From Pseudomonadota bacterium (GTDB taxonomy: Bacteria > Pseudomonadota > Gammaproteobacteria > Steroidobacterales > Woeseiaceae): a stretch of 64,000 nt of DNA. Position numbers and translations under genes: made by a program. Shown here piece by piece: positions 56,728 through 64,000 of this stretch. A model generated the notes under the pieces. The model was given only the letters and a program-made list of their open reading frames with translations, did no database searches and was not told the DNA's origin. Each line of letters opens with the position of its first letter. Position 1 is the stretch's first letter. The stretch is from assembly GCA_027618995.1 (NCBI GenBank), contig JAQCGO010000005.1, forward strand, positions 20,772 to 84,771, in the 5' to 3' direction.

Positions 56728-57648
56728 ATGGACAAAACAAACGATGCCGAGTGGCTCAAGGGCGACAGACATCAGATCGTCCGCCATGACAATGACGAAT
56801 TTCCTGATTTGCTGCGGCAGATTCCGGATCCGCCACTCTTATTATATGTGCATGGTGACGCGAACCTGCTGCAGCTGCCTGCACTCGCTATCGTGGGCAG
56901 TCGCAATCCGACCGCGGGCGGAGAGCGCAACGCATTCGAGTTCGCCCGGCACCTGGCGACTCTGGGTTTTACGATCGTCAGTGGGCTGGCCCAGGGCATT
57001 GACACGGCTGCGCAACGCGGCGCGCTCGCTGCTGGTGGTAACACGATCGCCTTTCTTGACCATGGTATCGATCGTGTTTACCCGGCGAGCAACAAGGCGC
57101 TTGCTCACGAGATTGCTGCACGCGGCGCGTTGATCAGCGAGTTCCCGCTCGGCATGCACCCGGGCAAGGAATTATTTCCGCAACGCAATCGGTTAATCAG
57201 CGGGATCAGTCTCGGCACGCTGGTCGTCGAGGCGGCACAACGCAGCGGCTCACTGATCACCGCACGGCTTGCCGCAGAACAGGGCCGCGAGGTTTTTGCG
57301 CTACCAGGCTCTATCCATAATCCGCTCGCACGCGGCTGTCATCAACTCATCCGTCAGGGGGCCAAACTTGTCGAAACAGCGGATGACATTGTGTCCGAAC
57401 TTGCGCCACTGGTTGGTCACTTGCTGCAAAACTCAATGCAATCAACAGCAACGGAAAAGTCAGCACGAGCTCCTGACGGAGAATATGTTGAACTGCGCAA
57501 ATTCATCGGTCACGACCCTGTTAGTGCCGACGAACTCGCTCTGCAGTCCGGATTGACGATCGATCAGGTTTCCTCCATGCTCCTGATCCTGGAGCTCCAT
57601 GGAGAGATCGAAGCGCTGTCCGGCGGACGGTACTCGCTATTGAGTTAG
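56728..57648 (+). CDS. dprA: DNA-processing protein DprA, short form
   Basis: DprA binds single-stranded DNA and loads RecA during transformation. The 306-residue product has the Rossmann core: ALAIVGSRNPTAGGERNAFE, VSGLAQGIDTAAQRGALAAG, GIDRVYPASN, LISEFPLGMHPG and FPQRNRLISGISLG. A C-terminal winged-helix-like region (VSADELALQSGLTIDQVSSM) completes it. The usual ~60-residue N-terminal SAM-like domain is absent; the LysM terminator sits where it would be encoded. A TTG at 56641 would extend by 29 residues without restoring it. Confidence 0.92.
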   Translation: MDKTNDAEWLKGDRHQIVRHDNDEFPDLLRQIPDPPLLLYVHGDANLLQLPALAIVGSRNPTAGGERNAFEFARHLATLGFTIVSGLAQGIDTAAQRGALAAGGNTIAFLDHGIDRVYPASNKALAHEIAARGALISEFPLGMHPGKELFPQRNRLISGISLGTLVVEAAQRSGSLITARLAAEQGREVFALPGSIHNPLARGCHQLIRQGAKLVETADDIVSELAPLVGHLLQNSMQSTATEKSARAPDGEYVELRKFIGHDPVSADELALQSGLTIDQVSSMLLILELHGEIEALSGGRYSLLS

Positions 57649-57688
57649 GCACCTCACGGAACCAGTTATTGAAGGAGCAGCTCGAGGC

Positions 57689-58165
57689 ATGAAAGAGAAT
57701 GTACTCGACGTTTTGATGTATCTATTCGAGACCTACGTCGACACCGAAGAAGAACCCGAAGCCGATCATCAGGAACTGCGCGACGAACTCGTGCGTGCCG
57801 GTTTTAGCGACCCGGAGATCAACCGGGCACTCGAGTGGCTGGATGGACTGACCGAACACCAGGACAACCTCGTGTACCACTCACAAACAGCGCACAGCAC
57901 TCGCATCTTCAGCGACTTTGAGCACGAGCGGCTGGATTCGCCGTGTCGCGGATATATTACGTATCTCGAACAAATCGGCATCCTTTCGCCACCGCAGCGC
58001 GAGATTCTTGTCGATCGGCTATTGGCGCTGGAATCCGCTGATATCGACGTTGAACAGATCAAGTGGGTAGTTCTGATGGTGCTGTTTAGTCAGCCCGGAC
58101 AAGAGATCGCCTATGCCCGAATGGAAGACCTGGTCTTTGAAGAATGCAACGGCTTAGTTCACTGA
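57689..58165 (+). CDS. smg: Smg family protein (DUF494)
   Basis: A 158-residue protein whose sequence MKENVLDVLMYLFETYVDTE, ALEWLDGLTEHQ and QIKWVVLMVLFSQPGQEIAY is diagnostic for Smg. It is usually located after dprA, as here (40 bases). Its function is not established; genetic proximity to DprA and topA is conserved in gammaproteobacteria. The ATG at 57689 follows GGAGCAGC. Confidence 0.95.
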   Translation: MKENVLDVLMYLFETYVDTEEEPEADHQELRDELVRAGFSDPEINRALEWLDGLTEHQDNLVYHSQTAHSTRIFSDFEHERLDSPCRGYITYLEQIGILSPPQREILVDRLLALESADIDVEQIKWVVLMVLFSQPGQEIAYARMEDLVFEECNGLVH

Positions 58166-58197
58166 CAACTTGACACGCTGCTGTGAAGCACGTAATT

Positions 58198-58223
58198 AAA
58201 CCGCGGCATTGTCCGCGGTTTTG
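58198..58223 (+). terminator. Terminator between smg and topA
   Basis: AACCGCGG / CCGCGGTT with a six-base loop is followed by TTT and a second T-run. It lies 32 bases after the smg stop and 22 before topA. Confidence 0.78.
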
Positions 58224-58244
58224 CATTTTTGAGTACTGCACTTA

Positions 58245-60677
58245 ATGTCGAAGAATCTGGTTATCGTTGAATCGCCCGCCAAGGCGAAGACCATCGAAAA
58301 GTATTTAGGCAAGGACTTTGAAGTCCTGGCCTCGTATGGTCATGTGCGCGATCTGGTGCCGAAAGAAGGCGCAGTCGACACCGAGAACGGCTTCAACATG
58401 AAGTATCAGGTGATTGAGCGTAACGAAAAACACGTTAAGGCCATCATTCGTGCACTGAAGGGTGCAGAGGCACTGTTTCTGGCGACTGACCCGGACCGTG
58501 AAGGCGAGGCCATCTCCTGGCACCTGGTTGAGCTCCTTAAAGAAAAAGGAGCATTGAAGGACAAGGCCGTGCATCGGGTTGTCTTTCACGAAATAACTAA
58601 GGCTGCTGTGCATGACGCGATCGCGCACCCACGCGCCATATCCGGCGATCTCGTCGGTGCGCAGCAGGCGCGCCGCGCACTCGACTACCTGGTGGGTTTC
58701 AACCTGTCGCCGCTGCTATGGAAGAAAGTGCAGCGTGGCTTGTCGGCTGGCCGGGTACAAAGCCCTGCATTGCGCATGATCGTCGAACGCGAACTCGAGA
58801 TTGAGGCGTTCACGGCGCGTGAGTACTGGTCGATCGAGGCCAGCGTCAGCAAACAGGGGCAGCCATTCCTGTCGCGGCTGGTTTCCTACTCGGGTAGCAA
58901 GGTAGAGCAGTTCAGCTTTGAGAATGAGACCGCTGCGCGCGAAGTAGAGAGGACGATTCTGGATGCCGCTGACGGCAAGTTAACGGCCGTAGAGGTAAGC
59001 AAGAAGCAGCGTCGCCGCAATCCCACGGCGCCGTTCACGACCTCGACGTTACAACAGGAATCATCGCGCAAGCTCGGCTTCAACACGCAGTGGACGATGC
59101 GGGTCGCACAGAAACTGTATGAAGGTATTGAACTGCCGGGCGAGGGTAACGTCGGTCTGATCACTTACATGCGCACCGACTCCGTGACGCTTGCCGAAGT
59201 GGCACTGGCGGAAATTCGCGAGTTCATTGTAGAAAGATTCGGAGCCGAGAATGTTCCGGCCGAGGCTCGCGTATTCAAGACCAAAGCAAAGAACGCACAA
59301 GAGGCACACGAGGCCATCCGCCCGACTTCAGTGCGGCTCACACCTGAAGCACTCAAGGACTCGCTCAATGAAGACCAGTTCCGCCTGTACTCCCTGATCT
59401 GGAAACGCACGGTCGCCTGCCAGATGGTACCGGCCGTGTTTGACACTGTTGCCATCGATCTGGCGGCCGGCGATCCCGATGCCGGCCACCGCCTGCGCGC
59501 GAACGGCTCAGTTATGGTCGAACCCGGTTTCATGGCCGTGTACAAAGAGAGCAGTGATGACGAAGCCATAGATGATGATGGCGACAGTCTGTTACCCGAG
59601 GTCATCGAAGGCGATATTATCAAGCTCGATGAGCTGCGTGCCGAGCAACACTTTACGGACCCGCCGCCACGTTTCACCGAAGCCAGCCTCGTAAAGACGC
59701 TGGAAGAGTACGGCATCGGGCGACCATCGACTTACGCGAGCATCATTGCGACGTTGAAGAATCGCGAGTACGTCGAGATCGAGAGCAAGCGGTTCTATCC
59801 GACCGACATCGCCCGCATCGTCAATGGTTTTCTCACCGAACATTTCGCTCGCTACGTTGACTACGATTTCACGGCCAACCTCGAGGACGATCTCGACGCC
59901 GTATCGCTGGGGCAGAAAGACTGGGTGCCGCTGCTTACCGAATTCTGGGGGCCGTTCAAAGAACTTTGCGATCACAAGGAAGAGTCTGTCAGTCGCGAGC
60001 AGGTCGCGCAGGCGCGTGAGCTCGGATTGCATCCAAAGAGCGGCAAGCCTATGACCGTACGCATAGGTCGCTACGGGCCATTCGTGCAGATCGGCACCAA
60101 GGATGACGAGGAGAAACCGAAATTTGCCGGATTGCGCCCCGGGCAGAAGATGAACGACATCACAATGGAGCAGGCGCTCGAGTTGTTCAAGTTGCCGCGA
60201 AACCTCGGTACTACTGCGGACGGACTCGAGGTATCAGCCAGCGTCGGTCGATTCGGCCCCTACGTTCGCTATGGCGACAAATACGTGTCGATCAAGGAAG
60301 ACGATCCTTACACCATCGAGTTGCCGCGCGCCCTCGAAGTCATAGAGGCGAAAAAACTCGAAGATGCGAACCGTATCATTCTCGACTTTGAGCAACAGGG
60401 CATTCAGGTTCTGAATGGCCGCTACGGACCGTACATCACGAACAAGGAAAAGAATGCGCGCGTACCCAAGGATCGCGAGCCCAAGTCGCTAAGCCTCGAG
60501 GAATGTATCGAGCTGCTTGCAGCCGCTCCTGTGCGTGGTCGCCGCGGCAAGAAAACCGGCAAGAAGGCTGCAGACGCCCCGCAGCCGGAGAAAAAAGTAG
60601 CGAAAAAGAAAGCAACCAAGAAGAAGGCTGCGAAGAAGAAGGTCGCAAAGAAGAAGGCAGCAAAGAAGAAAACCTGA
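58245..60677 (+). CDS. topA: DNA topoisomerase I
   Basis: TopA relaxes negative supercoils by transient single-strand breakage. The 810-residue protein has the Toprim start KNLVIVESPAKAKTIEKYLG with DPDREGEAISWH, and the active-site tyrosine in NVGLITYMRTDSVTLAEV. The C-terminus lacks the cysteine-rich zinc ribbons of E. coli TopA. It instead has three repeats of the type GRYGPFVQIG, GRFGPYVRYG, GRYGPYIT. A lysine-rich tail with many KKKA repeats follows, suited to non-specific DNA binding. Confidence 0.97.
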   Translation: MSKNLVIVESPAKAKTIEKYLGKDFEVLASYGHVRDLVPKEGAVDTENGFNMKYQVIERNEKHVKAIIRALKGAEALFLATDPDREGEAISWHLVELLKEKGALKDKAVHRVVFHEITKAAVHDAIAHPRAISGDLVGAQQARRALDYLVGFNLSPLLWKKVQRGLSAGRVQSPALRMIVERELEIEAFTAREYWSIEASVSKQGQPFLSRLVSYSGSKVEQFSFENETAAREVERTILDAADGKLTAVEVSKKQRRRNPTAPFTTSTLQQESSRKLGFNTQWTMRVAQKLYEGIELPGEGNVGLITYMRTDSVTLAEVALAEIREFIVERFGAENVPAEARVFKTKAKNAQEAHEAIRPTSVRLTPEALKDSLNEDQFRLYSLIWKRTVACQMVPAVFDTVAIDLAAGDPDAGHRLRANGSVMVEPGFMAVYKESSDDEAIDDDGDSLLPEVIEGDIIKLDELRAEQHFTDPPPRFTEASLVKTLEEYGIGRPSTYASIIATLKNREYVEIESKRFYPTDIARIVNGFLTEHFARYVDYDFTANLEDDLDAVSLGQKDWVPLLTEFWGPFKELCDHKEESVSREQVAQARELGLHPKSGKPMTVRIGRYGPFVQIGTKDDEEKPKFAGLRPGQKMNDITMEQALELFKLPRNLGTTADGLEVSASVGRFGPYVRYGDKYVSIKEDDPYTIELPRALEVIEAKKLEDANRIILDFEQQGIQVLNGRYGPYITNKEKNARVPKDREPKSLSLEECIELLAAAPVRGRRGKKTGKKAADAPQPEKKVAKKKATKKKAAKKKVAKKKAAKKKT

Positions 60678-60753
60678 GCCCGGGATTCTGAAACCAGGGC
60701 GGTGACTGCAGGTAGCTGTGCCTGGGTAACTGTCACCGGGTAAACTCCCGCGC

Positions 60754-61293
60754 ATGAATCTTTCCATCACCAGGGCTGCCAGGGTGCTGCGCGACGGCGG
60801 TGTGGTTACCTGCCCGACCGAGGGCGTGTTTGGGCTCAGCTGCATGCCCGATAATGCACTGGCCGTCATGCGACTCCTCGCCATCAAGCAACGAGACCCC
60901 GCCAAGGGCCTGATCCTGATTGCCGCGTCGAAAGAGCAATTGCGGGACTGGATTGCGATTCCGCCCGAGCAGATTCCCGACCCCGAGCCCACCCGGCCCA
61001 TCACGTGGATTGTTCCGGCGGCCGCCGGCGTCCCAACGCTCATCCGCGGCGAGCATGCCGGGCTCGCAGTACGCGTCACCAGCAATCCGACGGCCAGGGC
61101 CTTGTGCGCTGCCGTAAATTCGCCACTCGTCTCGACCAGTGCCAATCTTGGTGGCGCGCCGGTGGCCGCCAACCAGATCGTCCTTCGCCGCAGGTTTGCG
61201 GGGAGTGTAGACTACATCGTGCCGGGCGAGTGCGGACCGGCATCCGGGCCCTCAGAGATCCGTGTTTTGAAGTCTGGCCTGCAATTGCGATGA
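60754..61293 (+). CDS. tsaC: Threonylcarbamoyl-AMP synthase
   Basis: TsaC makes threonylcarbamoyl-adenylate for the t6A modification of tRNAs reading ANN codons. The 179-residue short form (no Sua5 C-terminal domain) shows [19 protein letters not shown], the [15 protein letters not shown] loop with the KxR-type nucleotide-binding residues, and [16 protein letters not shown]. It is followed 4 bases later by hemF, the conserved tsaC-hemF pair. Confidence 0.95.
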   Translation: MNLSITRAARVLRDGGVVTCPTEGVFGLSCMPDNALAVMRLLAIKQRDPAKGLILIAASKEQLRDWIAIPPEQIPDPEPTRPITWIVPAAAGVPTLIRGEHAGLAVRVTSNPTARALCAAVNSPLVSTSANLGGAPVAANQIVLRRRFAGSVDYIVPGECGPASGPSEIRVLKSGLQLR

Positions 61294-61297
61294 CGAC

Positions 61298-62221
61298 ATG
61301 AATGAACTCAACCAGGTAAAGGACTATCTGCAGTCACTGCAGAGCCGCACGATTGCCGAACTCGAGCAACTCGACGGCAAACAGACATTTCAACGCGATT
61401 CCTGGGCGCGGCCAGGTGGCGGTGGTGGCCTCAGTTGCATCCTGAGTAACGGCGCGGTTTTCGAGCAGGCAGGCGTCGGCTTTTCACACGTCTTCGGCGA
61501 TGAGTTACCGCCATCAGCCAGCAAGGCCCGTCCCGAGCTCGCTGGCCGAAGCTTTCAGGCGGTAGGAATGTCGCTAGTGATTCATCCGCAGAACCCCTAT
61601 GTGCCAACGACGCACGCGAACTTCCGATTTTTCTGCGCCGGCGATGCCAGCGACGAGGCAGCCGTGTGGTGGTTTGGCGGTGGCTACGATCTGACGCCGT
61701 ACTACGCATTCTCCGAGGATGTTGTGCACTGGCACGAAGTCGCCAGGCAGGCCTGCGAGCCGTTCGGCGATGACTTGTATGCGCGCTACAAGAAGTGGTG
61801 TGACGAATATTTTTTCCTTACGCACAGAGACGAAACGCGCGGTGTCGGCGGTTTATTTTTCGACGACGTTAACGAAGCCGGCTTCGAAAAGAGCTTCGCG
61901 TTCCTGCGTTCGGTTGGCGACAGTTTTCTGCCTGCCTACCGGCCTATTGTGAAAAAGCGCAAGGGTCATCCCTTTGGCGAGCGACAACGTGAGTTCCAGC
62001 TGTACCGTCGCGGTCGTTACGTCGAGTTCAACCTGCTCTACGATCGCGGCACTCTTTTCGGGCTGCAGTCAGGCGGCCGCACCGAGTCAATCCTGATGTC
62101 GCTGCCACCGCGCGTTCGCTGGGAATACAACTGGCAGCCCGCGGCGGGTTCGCCGGAGGAAAAACTTTATACGGACTACCTGCGACCACGCGACTGGCTG
62201 GCCGAGAAAGTTGGCGGATAA
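61298..62221 (+). CDS. hemF: Oxygen-dependent coproporphyrinogen III oxidase
   Basis: HemF converts coproporphyrinogen III to protoporphyrinogen IX using O2, implying aerobic haem synthesis; hemH is at 34303. The 307-residue protein contains [65 protein letters not shown] and [10 protein letters not shown], all family signatures. Confidence 0.97.
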   Translation: MNELNQVKDYLQSLQSRTIAELEQLDGKQTFQRDSWARPGGGGGLSCILSNGAVFEQAGVGFSHVFGDELPPSASKARPELAGRSFQAVGMSLVIHPQNPYVPTTHANFRFFCAGDASDEAAVWWFGGGYDLTPYYAFSEDVVHWHEVARQACEPFGDDLYARYKKWCDEYFFLTHRDETRGVGGLFFDDVNEAGFEKSFAFLRSVGDSFLPAYRPIVKKRKGHPFGERQREFQLYRRGRYVEFNLLYDRGTLFGLQSGGRTESILMSLPPRVRWEYNWQPAAGSPEEKLYTDYLRPRDWLAEKVGG

Positions 62222-62245
62222 CAGCATTGCAAGTAGCATAAGGCC

Positions 62246-62806
62246 ATGTCCTGGATAGATGAAATCGAGATCAGTGCAGCCGAGGGCCGGCTGGCCGAGA
62301 TCTATCCCGAGCTGGTTGCGAAGCGCGGCAAAGTAGCCAACATCCTTAAAGTCCACAGCCTGAACCCGGACGCGATGAGCGACCATCTCGACCTGTATAT
62401 GACCCTGATGTTCGGCGCGTCGGGACTGAGTCGTGCCGAGCGTGAAGCAGTTGCGGTCGTGGTATCAGCGAGCAACGACTGCACGTATTGCGTGAATCAT
62501 CATGCCGAGGCGCTGCGTCGCTACATCAAGGACGAGGAAACCCTCACCATGCTGATGGAGGCGGACGGCCTCGAAACCTTCGAACCACGACTGAGCAATA
62601 TTGTGCGGCATGCCGAAAAGCTGACGTCGGCTCCGGCAGCGATGACCGATACGGATCTCGGCGAATTGCGCGCCGTTGGCTTGTCCGAGAAGGACATTCT
62701 CGACCTGACATTGATCGTGGCCTATTTCAATTTCGTCAACCGCATCGCTCTGGGCCTCGGCGTCGCCTTCAGCGACGATGAGCTGAGCGGCTACAAGGAC
62801 GATTAA
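62246..62806 (+). CDS. Peroxidase-related AhpD-like/carboxymuconolactone decarboxylase family protein
   Basis: A 186-residue helical protein with the AhpD-like motif SASNDCTYCVNHHAEALRRY: a CxxC pair and downstream histidine form the thiol-dependent peroxidase-type site. GLSRAEREAVAVVVSASND is the typical helix before it, and VAYFNFVNRIALGLGVA closes the domain. Substrate not known. The ATG of the next gene overlaps its stop by one base, suggesting a common transcript. Confidence 0.9.
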   Translation: MSWIDEIEISAAEGRLAEIYPELVAKRGKVANILKVHSLNPDAMSDHLDLYMTLMFGASGLSRAEREAVAVVVSASNDCTYCVNHHAEALRRYIKDEETLTMLMEADGLETFEPRLSNIVRHAEKLTSAPAAMTDTDLGELRAVGLSEKDILDLTLIVAYFNFVNRIALGLGVAFSDDELSGYKDD

Positions 62807-64000
62807 TGAGCTGCGCGCGATTCACAACTTTATGCCTGTTGTTGCTTGCCGCTGTCGCCAATGGCGCGGACGAGTCGCGCCTGCGTGACGCGGGCAGCCT
62901 CGGTGGCATTCGGCTGGCGAACAGTGAAGAAGCCGGCATCCGCAAGGTGTATATCGTGCAGCTGAAGGCCCCGCCCGCGGCTGCCTTCGATGCCAGCCTG
63001 CGGCCGCTGGCTAACAAGCTTGGTGTTGCGCACACCCGTTTCGACAAAACCAACCCGATGATTCAGGAGTACGCGGCACAGCTCGCGCTGCAACAGGATA
63101 GTATCCTCGCCCGTGCCGGCGCCGGAGCGGAGCTTGTCTATCGTTACCAGTATGGCCTCAATGGTTTCGCCGCCAGCATGCATCCCTCGCAGGCACATAA
63201 GATTCAGAACCTGCCAGACGTTCTGCAGGTCTGGGAAGACGAAGTCCGGCCGCTGACGACCAATCAAAGTCTCGAGTTCCTTGGGCTGTTTGACGACGAG
63301 AAGGGATTGCGTGGCAAACCCGGCCTCAGTGGCGACGGAATCATTATCGGCGTCATCGATAGCGGCATAGCGCCCGAGCATCCGGCCGTATAGGACACGC
63401 GCAAAGCCAGCCGCCCGAGCCTCTGTACGGGCGATTGGGCCGAGAACACGTTCCTCGGCAGGTGGTTGTGTCGGCGCTTTGAGAAACGCGACGACCAGCT
63501 GCTATTTGAAGCACCTGAAGACTGGAACGGCGAATGCCAGAGCGGCGAGAATTTCGCGATTGATGACTGCAATAACAAACTTATTGGCGCGCGCTGGTTT
63601 GTCAGCGGTGCCGAAGCGACGGGCCCGATCGATGATGGCGAGGTCATGTCGGCACGCGACGTCGACGGTCACGGCACACATACGGCGACGACGGCCGCGG
63701 GCAACCGTGTAAGCGCGTCGATTTTCGATACCTTCATCGGCCGCGTCGAGGGCGTGGCCCCGCGCGCGCATCGCCGTCTACAAGGCCTGCTGGTTGCGGC
63801 CTGACGAGACTCGCGCCAGCTGCAATACGTCCGACCTTGCTTGCCAATGCCATAGACGCGGCTGTGGCCGACGGCGTCGATATCATTAATTATTCAGTAG
63901 GCAGCTCGCTGACGCGGATCACCGCGCCGGACGATATCGCCCTCATGGTGACCACCAAGGCGGGCGTATTGACGGTGGTTGCGGCGGGCAACGACGGCCC
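62806..64000 (+). pseudogene. Subtilisin-like (S8) serine protease, disrupted (3' end outside window)
   Basis: From ATG 62806: signal peptide (FTTLCLLLLAAVANGA), an I9-type propeptide region (KVYIVQLKAPPAAAFDAS) and the S8 catalytic Asp in GIIIGVIDSGIAPEHPAV. A TAG follows at 63391-63393. Beyond it the frame continues with DCNNKLIGARWF and the catalytic His in DVDGHGTHTATTAAGN. A frameshift lies in the CG-repeat at 63761-63768, and a second at a tandem TTGC duplication (63837-63844); after the second, IDAAVADGVDIINYSVGS and VVAAGNDGP reappear. The serine lies outside the window. The three lesions together make a pseudogene likely. Confidence 0.85.

Overview
The window is a contiguous piece of a gammaproteobacterial chromosome. 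The gene order pyrE/dut/coaBC/radC/rpmBG/mutM/coaD, rsmD/ftsYEX/rpoH, and def-fmt-rsmB-DUF4390-ntrYX next to LysM-dprA-smg-topA-tsaC-hemF is typical of that class. So are FadI-like thiolase, proton-translocating transhydrogenase, glutaryl-CoA dehydrogenase and GltBD. A four-gene dedicated ("marine proteobacterial") sortase system and an encapsulated-ferritin-type gene suggest a free-living aquatic or sediment lineage. No species can be named from sequence reading alone. Gene density is very high: no stretch over 300 bases lacks a gene, and I saw no tRNA, rRNA, CRISPR array or intact transposase.

Layout. 1-6.1 kb: nucleotide, CoA and repair housekeeping, plus ribosomal proteins L28 and L33. 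6.2-9.8 kb: ftsY-ftsE-ftsX and rpoH; the rpoH leader has an RpoE-type promoter overlapped by a perfect CIRCE operator. 9.8-14.4 kb: a headless DUF3465 gene, an OmpA-like lipoprotein, a membrane protein, gcdH and a MATE exporter. 14.4-19.9 kb: the sortase, its VIT/VWA target, and a divergent response regulator/histidine kinase pair. 19.9-23.8 kb: small accessory genes, two cut by an amber codon where tryptophan is expected. 23.8-29.6 kb: glutamate synthase. 29.8-40.7 kb: mixed metabolism (MATE, thiolase, ferrochelatase, exonuclease, HNH nuclease, PntAB). 40.7-42.5 kb: an ECF sigma factor cassette whose anti-sigma-like gene has another amber codon. 42.6-48.3 kb: priA, argS, a SPOR protein and a CapA-like lipoprotein carrying a repeat element inside its reading frame. 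48.3-63 kb: ntrXY, rsmB, fmt, def, a LysM gene with an internal opal codon, dprA, smg, topA, tsaC, hemF and an AhpD-like enzyme. From 62.8 kb to the edge: a subtilase with a nonsense codon and two frameshifts.

Most notable: (1) the composite RpoE-promoter/CIRCE control of rpoH; (2) four otherwise intact genes interrupted where homologues have Trp (three TAG, one TGA), besides three other decayed genes; (3) the complete sortase cassette with a sugar-binding-like sensor domain in its kinase; (4) a REP-like repeat, two copies of which lie in intergenic DNA and one inside a lipoprotein gene where it encodes a duplicated peptide.
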